Below, in pieces: positions 1 to 7,808 of a DNA stretch of 36,066 nt (position 1 is its first letter; the number at the start of each line of letters is the position of its first letter). Below the pieces are notes generated by a model that saw only the letters and a program-made list of their open reading frames with translations, did not search any database and had not been told where the DNA came from. A program made the translations under genes and the position numbers. Source of the DNA: Bacillota bacterium. GTDB taxonomy: Bacteria > Bacillota > Bacilli > Alicyclobacillales > SLC66. The DNA is taken from the NCBI GenBank assembly GCA_026627345.1, contig JAPNUP010000073.1, positions 1 through 36,066 on the forward strand. Reading direction: 5' to 3'.

Positions 1-61
1 TGGTTAACGCACCGGATTGTGGCTCCGGCATACGTGGGTTCGATCCCCATCGTTCACCCCA
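1..61 (+). tRNA. tRNA-His (GTG), 5' end cut off by the window
   Basis: The anticodon loop reads ATTGTGGCT with anticodon GTG. A T-arm (GTGGG TTCGATC CCCAT) follows, then the 3' acceptor strand CGTTCAC, discriminator C and an encoded CCA at 59-61. A discriminator C fits tRNA-His, which pairs it with an extra G at position -1. The 5' acceptor and part of the D-arm lie before the window, so the tRNA cluster probably continues to the left. Confidence 0.93.
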
Positions 62-65
62 TAAT

Positions 66-140
66 TGGGGAGTAGCCAAGTGGTAAGGCAACGGACTTTG
101 ACTCCGTCATTCGAAGGTTCGATCCCTTCCTCCCCAGCCA
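66..140 (+). tRNA. tRNA-Gln (TTG)
   Basis: The acceptor strands TGGGGAG (66-72) and CTCCCCA (130-136) pair fully. They are followed by discriminator G and an encoded CCA. The anticodon loop ACTTTGACT gives anticodon TTG, reading CAA/CAG. It starts four bases after tRNA-His and is surely co-transcribed with it and with tRNA-Lys. Confidence 0.95.
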
Positions 141-147
141 GTGATAG

Positions 148-223
148 GAGCCATTAGCTCAGTTGGTAGAGCACCTGACTTTTAATCAGGGTGTCGATGG
201 TTCGAGTCCATCATGGCTCACCA
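148..223 (+). tRNA. tRNA-Lys (TTT)
   Basis: The acceptor strands GAGCCAT (148-154) and ATGGCTC (213-219) pair fully. Discriminator A and an encoded CCA follow. The anticodon stem-loop CTGACTTTTAATCAG carries anticodon TTT. It is the last tRNA of the first block and is followed directly by a rho-independent terminator. Confidence 0.96.
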
Positions 224-227
224 TAGG

Positions 228-252
228 AAACCGCGCGGTTGCGCGGTTTTTT
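228..252 (+). terminator. Terminator of the His-Gln-Lys tRNA block
   Basis: A 9-bp perfect stem, AAACCGCGC pairing with GCGCGGTTT across a GGTT loop, ends in a run of six T. It lies five bases after the tRNA-Lys CCA end, the normal layout for the end of a tRNA operon. Confidence 0.92.
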
Positions 253-333
253 GCTGTTCAAGGAGTGATAGTGACGCGTAATGACTGAATCCCATATGAT
301 GGACACACTCGATACGAATACAGTAGCTGCGAC

Positions 334-362
334 TTGCTTACTTTATAGAAGTTAGTTATAGT
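334..362 (+). promoter_or_regulatory. Probable promoter of the FMN reductase gene
   Basis: TTGCTT (334-339), a 17-base spacer and TATAGT (357-362) form a moderate sigma-A type promoter. It sits about 20 bases before the ribosome binding site of the downstream gene. The -35 is weak and the -10 good. No operator-like palindrome is seen between the tRNA terminator and this site. Confidence 0.5.
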
Positions 363-395
363 ATTACTTCATTCACTTTTTTGGAGGTGCTTATT

Positions 396-944
396 TTGAG
401 TAATCGGGTACACATTGTCGCCATGAGCGGAAGTCTGCGTAAGCAGTCCTACAATACGGCTTTGCTGAAAGAGGCTAAGCGTCTACTGGCCGATGTGGCA
501 GACGTGGACATCCTCGAGATCGGGCATCTGCCTTTTTATAATCAGGATCTTGACGCCGCCGTTCCCGCTTCTGTTGCAGAACTGGCCGAACGTATTCGAC
601 TTGCGGACGGCGTATTGTTGGCCACTCCAGAGTATAACTTCTCGTATTCAGCCGTCTTGAAAAGTGCGCTTGAATGGCTTTCGCGACAGTGCACAGGTGC
701 TCCGCTAGCAGGTAAACCAGTTGGCGTTTTAGGTGCCACACTCGGCGCATTCGGCACGACACGGGGGCAGCGTCACTTGCGCGATGTCTTGTTTTCACTG
801 GATGCCGTTGCAGTGAACCGACCCGAGGTGTGTATCGCCTTTGCGAATCAGAAGTTCGACGATCAAGGTATACTGAAAGATGAAGCTACACTGACTTTTC
901 TTAAACAACATCTGGATAACCTCATCGCCCTAGCTAGGAAGTAA
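396..944 (+). CDS. NADPH-dependent FMN reductase family flavoprotein
   Basis: This 182-residue protein is likely a cytoplasmic homodimeric flavodoxin-fold reductase that uses NAD(P)H to reduce FMN, quinones, azo compounds or metals such as chromate. What shows it: the phosphate-binding loop SGSLRKQSYN near the N terminus and the family motif PEYNFSYSAVLKSALEW in the middle, which holds the flavin ring in ChrR/azoreductase relatives. Length is normal for the family. The start is taken as TTG at 396 because GGAGG (383-387) lies eight bases before it; the upstream in-frame TTG at 381 overlaps that site. The gene stands alone between two tRNA blocks with its own probable promoter. The family is certain; the true substrate cannot be read from sequence. 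Confidence 0.88.
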   Translation: MSNRVHIVAMSGSLRKQSYNTALLKEAKRLLADVADVDILEIGHLPFYNQDLDAAVPASVAELAERIRLADGVLLATPEYNFSYSAVLKSALEWLSRQCTGAPLAGKPVGVLGATLGAFGTTRGQRHLRDVLFSLDAVAVNRPEVCIAFANQKFDDQGILKDEATLTFLKQHLDNLIALARK

Positions 945-958
945 GGTTGTGCGCGATA

Positions 959-1000
959 AAGGCGCACAGAAGTCACAGAGCTGTGGCTCCTGTGCGCCTT
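959..1000 (+). terminator. Long hairpin after the FMN reductase gene
   Basis: An 11-bp outer stem (AAGGCGCACAG with CTGTGCGCCTT) encloses a second, imperfect AGTCACAG/CTGTGGCT stem. It lies 14 bases after the stop codon, as a terminator would, but only TTCTGCTATT follows, without a clear T run. It may be a weak or factor-assisted terminator, or a stabilising 3' hairpin. Confidence 0.55.
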
Positions 1001-1006
1001 CTGCTA

Positions 1007-1036
1007 TTGACTTTCCAGCCGCGTGGGTTGTATAGT
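1007..1036 (+). promoter_or_regulatory. Promoter of tRNA-Leu
   Basis: TTGACT (1007-1012), an 18-base spacer and TATAGT (1031-1036) lie about 35 bases before the 5' end of tRNA-Leu. Both boxes are close to the sigma-A consensus. Confidence 0.7.
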
Positions 1037-1070
1037 AGACGAGCGGCAAAGGTAGTGACAACATATACGT

Positions 1071-1153
1071 GCGGGTGTGGCGGAATTGGCAGACGCACCA
1101 GATTTAGGTTCTGGCGGGAGACCGTGGGGGTTCGAGTCCCTTCACCCGCACCA
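1071..1153 (+). tRNA. tRNA-Leu (TAG)
   Basis: The acceptor strands GCGGGTG and CACCCGC pair fully, with discriminator A and an encoded CCA. The anticodon stem-loop CCAGATTTAGGTTCTGG carries anticodon TAG. The long variable arm (83 bases in total) is as expected for a class II leucine tRNA. Confidence 0.96.
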
Positions 1154-1162
1154 TGATGATTG

Positions 1163-1191
1163 TTGCGACTGACGCGCAAGTGTGGTATACT
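1163..1191 (+). promoter_or_regulatory. Promoter of tRNA-Pro
   Basis: TTGCGA (1163-1168), a 17-base spacer and TATACT (1186-1191) lie 27 bases before tRNA-Pro. This suggests tRNA-Pro can be transcribed independently of tRNA-Leu. Confidence 0.65.
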
Positions 1192-1218
1192 AACGAAGTT
1201 ACAGTGTAACATAGATGA

Positions 1219-1295
1219 CGGAGTTTAGCGCAGCTTGGTAGCGCGCCTGCCTTGGGAGCAGGAGGCCACAGGTTCGAATCCTGTAACTCCGACCA
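1219..1295 (+). tRNA. tRNA-Pro (TGG)
   Basis: The acceptor strands CGGAGTT (1219-1225) and AACTCCG (1285-1291) pair fully, followed by discriminator A and an encoded CCA. The anticodon stem-loop CCTGCCTTGGGAGCAGG carries TGG. It is the last tRNA of the second block. Confidence 0.96.
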
Positions 1296-1305
1296 TATCG
1301 ATAAG

Positions 1306-1338
1306 AACCAGCCACCGGATAAGCGTGGCTGGTTTTTT
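1306..1338 (+). terminator. Terminator after tRNA-Pro
   Basis: AACCAGCCAC pairs with GTGGCTGGTT over a nine-base loop and is followed by a T run. It ends the tRNA transcript just before the convergent TauE/SafE gene. Confidence 0.9.
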
Positions 1339-1375
1339 GTCGATTGACATTCTCACGTGTTTGCCGTGGCCAGAG

Positions 1376-2155
1376 TCAAAGCGCCATCCCGGTCCAGATC
1401 TTCATGCAAGTCAGTGCAATGAGCGCTGCCAAGATATACCGAAGGCCATTTGCGTTCATTCGCTTGCCTACGCGAGCGCCGAGTGGTGCTGCTACGATGC
1501 TTGCCCAGATCATGATGAGAGCTGGTCCCAATAAAACCTCGCCGGTGGCCAACTTGCCAACCGCCGTCCCGATCGAAGAAATCAGCGTAATCGCGAGGGA
1601 AGAAGCGATGGTCACTCGCGTAGGAATGCGCAGGACGACGATCATAATGGGAACGAGGATAAATGCGCCAGCGGCTCCTACCACGCCTGAGAGCAATCCC
1701 ACGACAAAGGCGCAAACAACCGCGACTGCACGAGGGAAATCGATCTCTGAGATGGGTCTCTCTTCACTGGCTTTCACGGGCCAGAACATCATGACGGCAG
1801 CGATCGAGGCGAGTACCCCATAAACCAAGTTGATCGCTGATTCCGATAGGTAACGTCCGCCAAACGCTCCGAGAAGGCTGCCGGCCAGGATTGCACTGCC
1901 CATGTAGACGATCAATCGAGTGTGCAGATAGGCGCCTTTGCGGTAGGCGAAAACGCCGGACGCGGAAGCGAAAAGCACCTGAACGGCACTGATGCCAGAC
2001 ACCTCGTGCGCCGAAAAAGCAGCTAGACCGAGTAATGGAGGAAGATAGAGCAGCATCGGATATTTGACGATCGATCCACCGATGCCGAGCATTCCGGAGA
2101 TGAATGACCCGGTTAGGCCGATCAGAAGTATGATCATGAATGCACTGAAGCTCAA
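1376..2155 (-). CDS. TauE/SafE family membrane transporter (sulfur anion export type)
   Basis: A 259-residue integral membrane protein with about eight hydrophobic segments. The family carries anions such as sulfite, sulfoacetate or thiosulfate across the membrane. The Gly-rich first helix (GMLGIGGSIVKYPMLL) and its internal repeat near the middle (SGVVGAAGAFILVPIM) are the two-fold repeat signature of TauE/SafE proteins. The start is the TTG at 2155 because AAAGGAGGT lies about eight bases upstream; longer in-frame starts would place that site inside the gene. Upstream, towards the polymerase IV gene, two palindromes with a CCTAGG core resemble CsoR/CstR operators. In staphylococci and bacilli TauE genes under CstR act in persulfide/sulfite detoxification. 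Family certain; the substrate (sulfite or thiosulfate) is inferred from the operator. Confidence 0.87.
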   Translation of the reverse strand: MSFSAFMIILLIGLTGSFISGMLGIGGSIVKYPMLLYLPPLLGLAAFSAHEVSGISAVQVLFASASGVFAYRKGAYLHTRLIVYMGSAILAGSLLGAFGGRYLSESAINLVYGVLASIAAVMMFWPVKASEERPISEIDFPRAVAVVCAFVVGLLSGVVGAAGAFILVPIMIVVLRIPTRVTIASSLAITLISSIGTAVGKLATGEVLLGPALIMIWASIVAAPLGARVGKRMNANGLRYILAALIALTCMKIWTGMAL

Positions 2156-2222
2156 CGTCCACCACCTCCTTTGCTTTGCTTTGACATGTGCTCTTTGCGC
2201 GCTCGCCACCAACAGACTGTAT

Positions 2223-2232
2223 GTCCTAGGAC
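2223..2232. promoter_or_regulatory. Short perfect palindrome GTCCTAGGAC
   Basis: A 10-bp perfect palindrome shares the CCTAGG core with the larger palindrome 12 bases further on. Together they may be a pair of sites for one dimeric or tetrameric repressor in front of the TauE/SafE gene. Alone it is weak evidence. Confidence 0.35.
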
Positions 2233-2244
2233 GAGCGGATATAC

Positions 2245-2260
2245 ATACGCCTAGGGGTAT
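2245..2260. promoter_or_regulatory. CsoR/CstR-type operator before the TauE/SafE gene
   Basis: ATACGCCTAGGGGTAT is a 16-bp palindrome with seven of eight pairs matched. It has the ATAC-C...G-GTAT form of operators used by the CsoR/CstR family of copper and persulfide sensors. It lies about 90 bases before the TauE start and overlaps a TATGTATAT stretch that could be the -10 region on the minus strand. Two related sites lie before the FAD gene near 33430 and 33480. Confidence 0.6.
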
Positions 2261-2372
2261 CTAAAAACGTTCACAACAGCTGGCGCTTCTGTGCAAAGTG
2301 TGTACGTGTGATGGATTACGCGAGTGGGAAACGGCGACGCAGCGTAGTGCCTGGCCAAAGGTGATTGAAATC

Positions 2373-2400
2373 TTGAGGATCTGCGGGTAGATTGTATAGA
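2373..2400 (+). promoter_or_regulatory. Probable promoter of the polymerase IV gene
   Basis: TTGAGG, a 16-base spacer and TATAGA lie about 35 bases before the GTG start. No CGAAC-N4-GTTCG LexA box of the bacillus type is visible in the whole 2160-2435 intergenic stretch, so SOS control is not evident. Confidence 0.42.
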
Positions 2401-2435
2401 AGACAGTTGATGAGATCGGATAGGGGTAGCTAGCC

Positions 2436-3509
2436 GTGGACGCGCAATCGCGCAAGATTATTCATATCGATATGGATGCTTTTTACGCCTCTGTGGAGCA
2501 ACGTGACTGCCCTGAGTACCGTGGGAAACCAGTGATCGTCGGTGGCTTGCCAAATGCTCGTGGGGTAGTCGCAACCTGCTCCTACGAGGCCCGTGTCTTT
2601 GGTATCCATTCGGCTATGCCCTCTCAGACCGCGTACCGACTCTGCCCACAAGCCGTCTTTGTGCGCCCACGGATGGATGTCTACCGAGCGGTGTCGCAAG
2701 ATATTATGCGCATCTTTCACAACTACACTGATTTCGTGGAGCCGCTGTCACTCGATGAAGCCTACCTCGATGTGACAGCGATCGGAAATGAACGCGTGTC
2801 GGCTACGATGATTGCGCGGGAAATCAAGCAAGAGATTGCCAAACAGACAGGTCTAACGGCATCGGCTGGAGTCTCTTACAACAAGTTACTGGCCAAGATG
2901 GCCTCGGACGCGCAGAAGCCTGACGGACTGACGGTGATCACGCCTGAGCGCGCCTTAGCTTTTCTCGACCGCGTTGCGATTGGGAAATTCTATGGGGTTG
3001 GTAAAGTGACTGAAGAGCGTCTTCGGCAAATGGGGGTGCATACCGGAGCGGACTTGCGCGGCCTTAGCCTAGAGGCGTTGAGCGCTGCGTTTTCTTTGCG
3101 CGGACGGCAACTGTACGAACTCGCACGCGCAGTGGACGCACGCCCTGTGCAAAATGATCGCATACGTCAGTCGATTGGCAAGGAAGTCACACTCAGTGCA
3201 GACACCGATGATCTGACGCAGATCGTAGATGTGTTGCACGCGCTGGCGCAAGCGGTGGCGAGTGCTCTTCTGCGCCGCCGCGTGCGTGGTCGCATTGTCG
3301 TCTTGAAGGTGAAATTTCGCGACTTTGAACAGATCACGCGTAGAGTAACAGTGCCCACGGCGATGCAGACAGTTGATGAGATCTATGCGTGTAGTGTAAC
3401 GCTGTTACGTGAAGTCGTACTGCGCGACAAGGTGCGATTGCTTGGGATCAGCGTCCAACGCCTCGAGCCAGCGGATGAACCACAATGGATTCAGTTGGCA
3501 CTGTTTTAA
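2436..3509 (+). CDS. dinB: DNA polymerase IV (Y family, error-prone)
   Basis: A 357-residue Y-family translesion polymerase that extends damaged or mismatched primer ends. The palm carries the metal ligands: Asp12 in HIDMDAFYASVE and Asp107-Glu108 in LSLDEAYLD. The steric-gate Phe/Tyr pair is in the same AFYASV stretch. The fingers/palm motif YNKLLAKMASDAQKPDG and the helix-hairpin-helix thumb (GVGKVTEERL) follow, then the little-finger domain. The last five residues, QLALF, form the consensus clamp-binding motif that ties Pol IV to the replication sliding clamp. The start is GTG, weakly supported by an AGGGG site; the reading frame begins right before the conserved core. Length matches DinB. 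It is probably monocistronic. Confidence 0.95.
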   Translation: MDAQSRKIIHIDMDAFYASVEQRDCPEYRGKPVIVGGLPNARGVVATCSYEARVFGIHSAMPSQTAYRLCPQAVFVRPRMDVYRAVSQDIMRIFHNYTDFVEPLSLDEAYLDVTAIGNERVSATMIAREIKQEIAKQTGLTASAGVSYNKLLAKMASDAQKPDGLTVITPERALAFLDRVAIGKFYGVGKVTEERLRQMGVHTGADLRGLSLEALSAAFSLRGRQLYELARAVDARPVQNDRIRQSIGKEVTLSADTDDLTQIVDVLHALAQAVASALLRRRVRGRIVVLKVKFRDFEQITRRVTVPTAMQTVDEIYACSVTLLREVVLRDKVRLLGISVQRLEPADEPQWIQLALF

Positions 3510-3534
3510 TAGGATTCTGACTGGGGAACACAGC

Positions 3535-3822
3535 GTGATTGAGGAATGTCTGATCCATCGAGTCCGCCTTTATTCGCGCGATTTGTGGTCAATGGTGCGA
3601 ACAGCGCCGGGAGTCGGTGCTTTTTTTGTCGCGATCTCGGTGACTGGCTTTGGCAACCTCGTCGCAGTGCCTTTGCTGCAGATTTACCAAATTCACGTCC
3701 TGCCTATGACCAATGTGCAGATTTCCTCATTGGTGGCGGCTTCGATCCTATGCGCGGCTGGATTCTACCTCTTGTTTCGTTCGCAAGATGGCGCCGCTTC
3801 CCCCCGACTAGCCGCTTCGTAG
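3535..3822 (+). pseudogene. Fragment resembling an MFS permease, probably a gene remnant
   Basis: The frame encodes about 95 residues from GTG 3535, preceded by GGGGAA. It contains two hydrophobic helices, GVGAFFVAISVTGFGNLVAV and SSLVAASILCAAGFYLLF, joined by PLLQIYQIHVLPMTNVQI. The motif around GFGNLVAVPLLQIYQ looks like the middle of a 12-helix MFS permease, but neither the front nor the rest of such a protein is found in any frame here: dinB ends 25 bases upstream and the opp promoter starts eight bases downstream. I read it as an internal piece left by deletion. It could instead be a small two-helix membrane protein. The family assignment rests on pattern recognition alone. Confidence 0.42.
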
Positions 3823-3829
3823 AACACAC

Positions 3830-3858
3830 TTTACAAGACCCCAGCCTGTATGTATACT
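3830..3858 (+). promoter_or_regulatory. Promoter of the peptide ABC importer operon
   Basis: TTTACA (3830-3835), an exact 17-base spacer and TATACT (3853-3858) make a strong sigma-A type promoter. Its position excludes the ATG at 3850 as the start of the first ATPase gene, because the transcript would begin near 3865. Confidence 0.78.
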
Positions 3859-3921
3859 TTGGTAGAGTTTCGATGGTTACATATAGGGAAGTTAATCACT
3901 AACCATGGGGGCGCACTCCTT

Positions 3922-4902
3922 TTGTCCAACGTGCTGGAGGTACAGTCATTACATGTAGATTTCCACCTCCATGGTGGTTACGTGCAGGCAGTGCAAGACG
4001 TTTCCTTTCATATTAAGGAAGGGGAGACGCTTGGTCTGGTGGGGGAATCCGGTTGTGGCAAGAGCGTGACGTCTCTAGCCTTGGTTCGCCTTCTCTCGAA
4101 GACTGCGCGTGTGACAGGCAAGGTGTTATACAAAGGCCGCGACTTGCTCCAAGTGAGTGGTCCGGAACTGCGCCGTGTACGCGGCGGCGAAGTCAGTATG
4201 ATTTTTCAAGAACCGATGACCTCCTTAAACCCCGTATACAAGATCGGTGCACAGATCTCCGAGGCTTTACGTTTGCACGACAAAGTCTCTCCTCGCGCCG
4301 CTTTCGCTCGATCACTCGAGATGCTTCGGAAAGTCGGCATTGCGCGCCCAGAAGAAATTATGCACGCTTATCCCCATCAATTGTCCGGAGGCATGCGCCA
4401 GAGGGTGATGATTGCCATTGCGATGGTGTGTAGTCCATCGTTACTGATTGCCGATGAACCCACAACAGCGCTTGATGTCACCATCCAAGCTCAAATCCTA
4501 GAGCTTATGAAAATGCTTTCACAAGATTTTGGCACCTCTGTGCTTCTGATTACCCATGATCTCGGTGTCGTAGCTGAGACGTGCGATCGAGTGGCCGTGA
4601 TGTATGCCGGGAACATTGTCGAACAAGGCAATGTGGAAGATATCTTTGCTTCGCCGGAGCATCCGTACACGCAAGGGTTGCTCAAAGCGATTCCGAAGAT
4701 CGATTCGGTTGTCAAGGAACGCCTGCAGCCGATTGAAGGTACGGTACCGACACCTGCTCGAATGCCCGCAGGCTGTCGCTTTGCACCGCGTTGCGCCCTC
4801 GTGCAACCGGGTTGCAGGCTGGAACGACCGTCGCTGTATACAGTCGGTGACGAGCACGTCGCGCGCTGCTTTTTGCACGATAGGAAGGAGGTCGCGCAGT
4901 GA
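3922..4902 (+). CDS. Oligopeptide/dipeptide ABC importer ATPase 1 (OppD/DppD type)
   Basis: One of two ATPases that power uptake by the importer encoded here. From the proposed start the protein has about 326 residues. Walker A is VGESGCGKS (near residue 40), the Q-loop is [11 protein letters not shown], the signature is LSGGMRQRV, and Walker B is [13 protein letters not shown] with the switch histidine in THDLG. The C terminus carries the oligopeptide transporter tail ([12 protein letters not shown], then GCRFAPRC with Cys residues of the type that bind an Fe-S cluster in DppD). The start is uncertain: TTG 3922, ten bases after a GGGGG stretch, agrees with the promoter; an earlier ATG at 3850 lies inside the promoter. 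It overlaps the next ATPase gene by four bases (GTGA), so the two are translationally coupled. Confidence 0.9.
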   Translation: MSNVLEVQSLHVDFHLHGGYVQAVQDVSFHIKEGETLGLVGESGCGKSVTSLALVRLLSKTARVTGKVLYKGRDLLQVSGPELRRVRGGEVSMIFQEPMTSLNPVYKIGAQISEALRLHDKVSPRAAFARSLEMLRKVGIARPEEIMHAYPHQLSGGMRQRVMIAIAMVCSPSLLIADEPTTALDVTIQAQILELMKMLSQDFGTSVLLITHDLGVVAETCDRVAVMYAGNIVEQGNVEDIFASPEHPYTQGLLKAIPKIDSVVKERLQPIEGTVPTPARMPAGCRFAPRCALVQPGCRLERPSLYTVGDEHVARCFLHDRKEVAQ

Positions 4903-5885
4903 GCGAGGTGTTGTTGAACATCCAAAATTTGCAGAAACACTTTCCGGTTAAAGGTGGAGGACTCACTTCGCGCGGCGCCAGAGTGCGCGCCGTGGACGGC
5001 ATCAGTCTCGAGATTCACAAAGGGGAGACCCTCGGAGTGGTAGGGGAATCCGGATGCGGCAAGTCGACCATGGGACGCAGTATTTTGCGCTTGATCGAGC
5101 CGACCGGCGGTGTGATTGAATTTGCCGGACAGAATATTCTCGACTACAAGCGTACGCAGATGCGCGCGATTCGACGCGAGATGCAGATTGTCTTTCAAGA
5201 CCCGTATGCATCGCTGAACCCTCGTTACACCATTTTTCAGACGCTGTCCGAGCCGATGGAGGTGCATAACCTTTACGATGCCGAGACTAGGCGTCAGCGT
5301 GTGTATGACATGCTGCAGCGTGTCGGTCTTGATCCCTCTTATGCGAAACGTTATCCGCACGAGTTTTCCGGCGGCCAGCGGCAACGTATCGGCATAGCCC
5401 GGGCACTGGTTTTGAATCCGAAGTTGATTATTTTGGATGAACCAGTGGCAGCGCTCGATGTGTCCGTACAGTCTCAGGTGATCAATTTACTAGAGGACCT
5501 GCAGGCAGAGTTTGGACTCACCTACATCTTCATCGCCCATGACTTATCCGTAGTCAAACATATCAGCAACCGCGTACTGGTGATGTACCTCGGCAAGATG
5601 GCAGAACTGGCGCCGTCCGAGGAACTGTTCACGAGTCCGGCCCACCCTTATACGCGCGCGCTGCTATCAGCCGTTCCGGTGCCCAATCCACGCGCGCGTA
5701 GACAGCGACAAATTCTGCAAGGCGACTTGCCAAGCCCGGCCAATCCGCCGTCTGGTTGCGTGTTTCATACGCGCTGTCCACTAGCTCAGGAGGTCTGTCA
5801 AAAAGAAGTGCCTGAATGGCGGCAGATCGCGCAGAATCACAGTGTAGCCTGTCATTTTCCGGAGCGCTCGGCGGAAGTTTTCTAG
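4899..5885 (+). CDS. Oligopeptide/dipeptide ABC importer ATPase 2 (OppF/DppF type)
   Basis: The partner ATPase of the preceding protein, 328 residues. Walker A is [10 protein letters not shown], the Q-loop is [12 protein letters not shown], the signature is [10 protein letters not shown], and Walker B is [13 protein letters not shown], followed by the H-loop AHDLSVV. The C-terminal tail [14 protein letters not shown] and the [12 protein letters not shown] Cys motif are typical of OppF/DppF. The GTG start sits in the stop of the previous gene and has AAGGAGG a few bases upstream. OppF-type proteins pair with OppD-type proteins to form the cytoplasmic motor. Both ATP sites look intact. Confidence 0.93.
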   Translation: MSEVLLNIQNLQKHFPVKGGGLTSRGARVRAVDGISLEIHKGETLGVVGESGCGKSTMGRSILRLIEPTGGVIEFAGQNILDYKRTQMRAIRREMQIVFQDPYASLNPRYTIFQTLSEPMEVHNLYDAETRRQRVYDMLQRVGLDPSYAKRYPHEFSGGQRQRIGIARALVLNPKLIILDEPVAALDVSVQSQVINLLEDLQAEFGLTYIFIAHDLSVVKHISNRVLVMYLGKMAELAPSEELFTSPAHPYTRALLSAVPVPNPRARRQRQILQGDLPSPANPPSGCVFHTRCPLAQEVCQKEVPEWRQIAQNHSVACHFPERSAEVF

Positions 5886-6011
5886 CATGATTGCGCCTGT
5901 GAGAGGGGGGAGGCCTGACCGGTTGTCGCCTAAGCGAGCTCACTTCCGGTGCTCGAAACTATGCTGTCACTGCAAGAGCGATTTGGTTACGAACATAAAA
6001 AGGGGGAACGA

Positions 6012-7733
6012 ATGATGAAATTGAAAAAATCACTGGCTGCCGCGATCGTTATGGTCGCTGGAACGGGCATTTTGTTGGCACCGTCTAGTTTCGCCGCATC
6101 TGGTGCAAACGCGGCGTCAGGCGGGGTCATTACCTACGCTTTGCCGTCACAGACGCAGTTGAACTGGTTCTTGCCGATTAACAATGCGGCCGATGACAGC
6201 ATCTATAACGCGCAATTGGTCGATCAAGTCATCAAGCCGATGCTGTGGGTCAACAACGACTACACCATCAACTGGAATTCTTCGATCGCGAAAAATATTA
6301 CCTACAACAAGGCAGGCACTGTCTATCACGTCTTTTTAAACCCGAAGTGGCATTGGTCAAACGGTCAACCTGTCACCTCCAAAGACGTGTTGTTTACGTG
6401 GAACGTGGTGAAAGCGGCATCTGCTCCGAATGCGCCTGCTCCATGGCCATTTGTTGGGGCAGGCACTGGTGACATTCCGAATGGCGTCAAAAGTGTGACC
6501 GCGAGCGGCAAGTATGAAGTCACCATCACACTCGACAAACCGGCTAACCAGCAGTGGTTTATCTACAACGGCATTATTCAGCTGACACCGATGCCGGCGG
6601 CCGCATGGGACAAGTACAAGAACATAACGCAAGAGATCAAGTACTTAGGTCAAAATGCGTCCAATCCGCTGTTTGACAAGGTTGTTGACGGGCCATTCAA
6701 GGTGCTCAGTGGCACACCGAGCCAGGCTTGGACACTCGTGCCCAATCCGAAGTATGATGGGCATAAATCGACGGTCAGCAAAATCGTATTTGACTTTGAA
6801 GCTTCGAATACAGCGGAACTGGCGGCCATCAAAACTGGCGCCATCAACGTCGGCTATCTCGACCAATCCCAGCTCGGCTCGGAACGCTCCTTGACCTCGG
6901 CGGGAGATTCGGTCACCGCAGTGTACCCGTTCGGGATCTTCTGGACGGAAATGAACATGTGGCCCGGCTCGCCGTCTGCGCCGATCTTCAATCAGCTGTA
7001 TGTACGTCAGGCGCTGCAGATGAGTATGGACAATCAAGGGATCAGTCAGGACATCTACAAAGGTTACGCCAAGCCGCTTGATGGTCCTGTGCCGACAGTG
7101 CCGAGCACAAAGTTTTACGACCCGAAACTGAACCACACCCCTTACCCTTATAATCCAGCGGCAGCCAAGAAACTCCTCGAGGAACACGGATGGAAGCTGG
7201 TCAATGGCGTCATGACCAAAGGCAAGGAGAAACTGAAGTTTCGCATGATCTACGTCAGCGGCACGACTTCATCTACAGATACGGCGGAAGTGATGCAACA
7301 AGACTGGAAAGCCATCGGCGTGGATGTCACGCTTGATCCGACGCCATTTAGCACTTTCTTGCAAGAGACGAGTAATAAGAAAGACTATTCTTGGCAGCTT
7401 GCCGTGGGCAGCGGTTGGATCTATGACGGCCCCGGTTTCTATCCGACCGGCGGTGAACTGTTCTCCTCGACGGCACCATCTGGGACAGGATTTAAAGACA
7501 AGCAGGAAGACGCTTTGATTCAAGCGACGCATGTGCCATACGCGACGACGCAAGAGACGATGGCGCACTTTTTCGCCTATGAAGACTACACAGCGCGGAT
7601 GCTACCGTTTCTCTGGGGACAGAATGTCGCGACGCTTGTCGTGACAGCGCCGAACGTGCATAACGTGCCGAAGTATCTGGACGCTGCGACTGGATTCCCG
7701 CAAATGCAGTATTGGACCGTGTCGGGTAACTAA
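6012..7733 (+). CDS. Extracellular solute-binding protein, family 5 (peptide-binding type), without lipobox
   Basis: The substrate-capturing protein of the importer, 573 residues. Residues 1-28 are a classical signal peptide (charged MMKLKK, a hydrophobic core, and SFA before ASG for signal peptidase I). The mature part shows the SBP_bac_5 features: a WHWSNGQPVTSKDVLFTW segment, the RQALQMSMDN helix and PYPYNPAAAKKLLEEHGW. The start is ATG 6012 (or 6015) after AAAGGGGGAA. Most binding proteins of Gram-positive bacteria are lipoproteins held by a Cys; here no Cys occurs in the first 50 residues, so it must be held in some other way or be released. Peptides are the likely ligand, but family 5 also binds oligosaccharides and nickel. 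Confidence 0.9.
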   Translation: MMKLKKSLAAAIVMVAGTGILLAPSSFAASGANAASGGVITYALPSQTQLNWFLPINNAADDSIYNAQLVDQVIKPMLWVNNDYTINWNSSIAKNITYNKAGTVYHVFLNPKWHWSNGQPVTSKDVLFTWNVVKAASAPNAPAPWPFVGAGTGDIPNGVKSVTASGKYEVTITLDKPANQQWFIYNGIIQLTPMPAAAWDKYKNITQEIKYLGQNASNPLFDKVVDGPFKVLSGTPSQAWTLVPNPKYDGHKSTVSKIVFDFEASNTAELAAIKTGAINVGYLDQSQLGSERSLTSAGDSVTAVYPFGIFWTEMNMWPGSPSAPIFNQLYVRQALQMSMDNQGISQDIYKGYAKPLDGPVPTVPSTKFYDPKLNHTPYPYNPAAAKKLLEEHGWKLVNGVMTKGKEKLKFRMIYVSGTTSSTDTAEVMQQDWKAIGVDVTLDPTPFSTFLQETSNKKDYSWQLAVGSGWIYDGPGFYPTGGELFSSTAPSGTGFKDKQEDALIQATHVPYATTQETMAHFFAYEDYTARMLPFLWGQNVATLVVTAPNVHNVPKYLDAATGFPQMQYWTVSGN

Positions 7734-7767
7734 TCGACCGTCCGTTCATTTGATCAAGGTCCGATTG

Positions 7768-7795
7768 GCTCGGGATGGAGAAAACCATCCCGAGC
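7768..7795 (+). other. Intercistronic hairpin between binding protein and permease genes
   Basis: GCTCGGGATGG pairs perfectly with CCATCCCGAGC over a six-base loop, without a T run, and ends just before the ribosome binding site (AAAGGAG) of the next gene. Such hairpins commonly protect the 3' end of the binding-protein mRNA so that it is made in excess over the permeases. It could also limit translation of the permease. Confidence 0.6.
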
Positions 7796-7808
7796 GAAAG
7801 GAGATCGC

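Noticed and set aside
1344-1823. 159-codon open frame on the plus strand
   Set aside because: Antisense to the TauE/SafE gene, whose helices and ribosome binding site are convincing; the Thr/Ala-rich translation is an artefact.
2160-2435. LexA/SOS box before dinB
   Set aside because: I looked for CGAAC-N4-GTTCG and near variants and found none, so SOS control is not claimed.
4491-5384. 297-codon open frame on the minus strand
   Set aside because: It lies opposite two clearly coding ATPase genes, has no ribosome binding site and no recognisable motifs; it is a shadow frame of the codon usage.
6645-7187. 180-codon open frame on the minus strand
   Set aside because: Antisense to the solute-binding protein and without a start signal or known domain.
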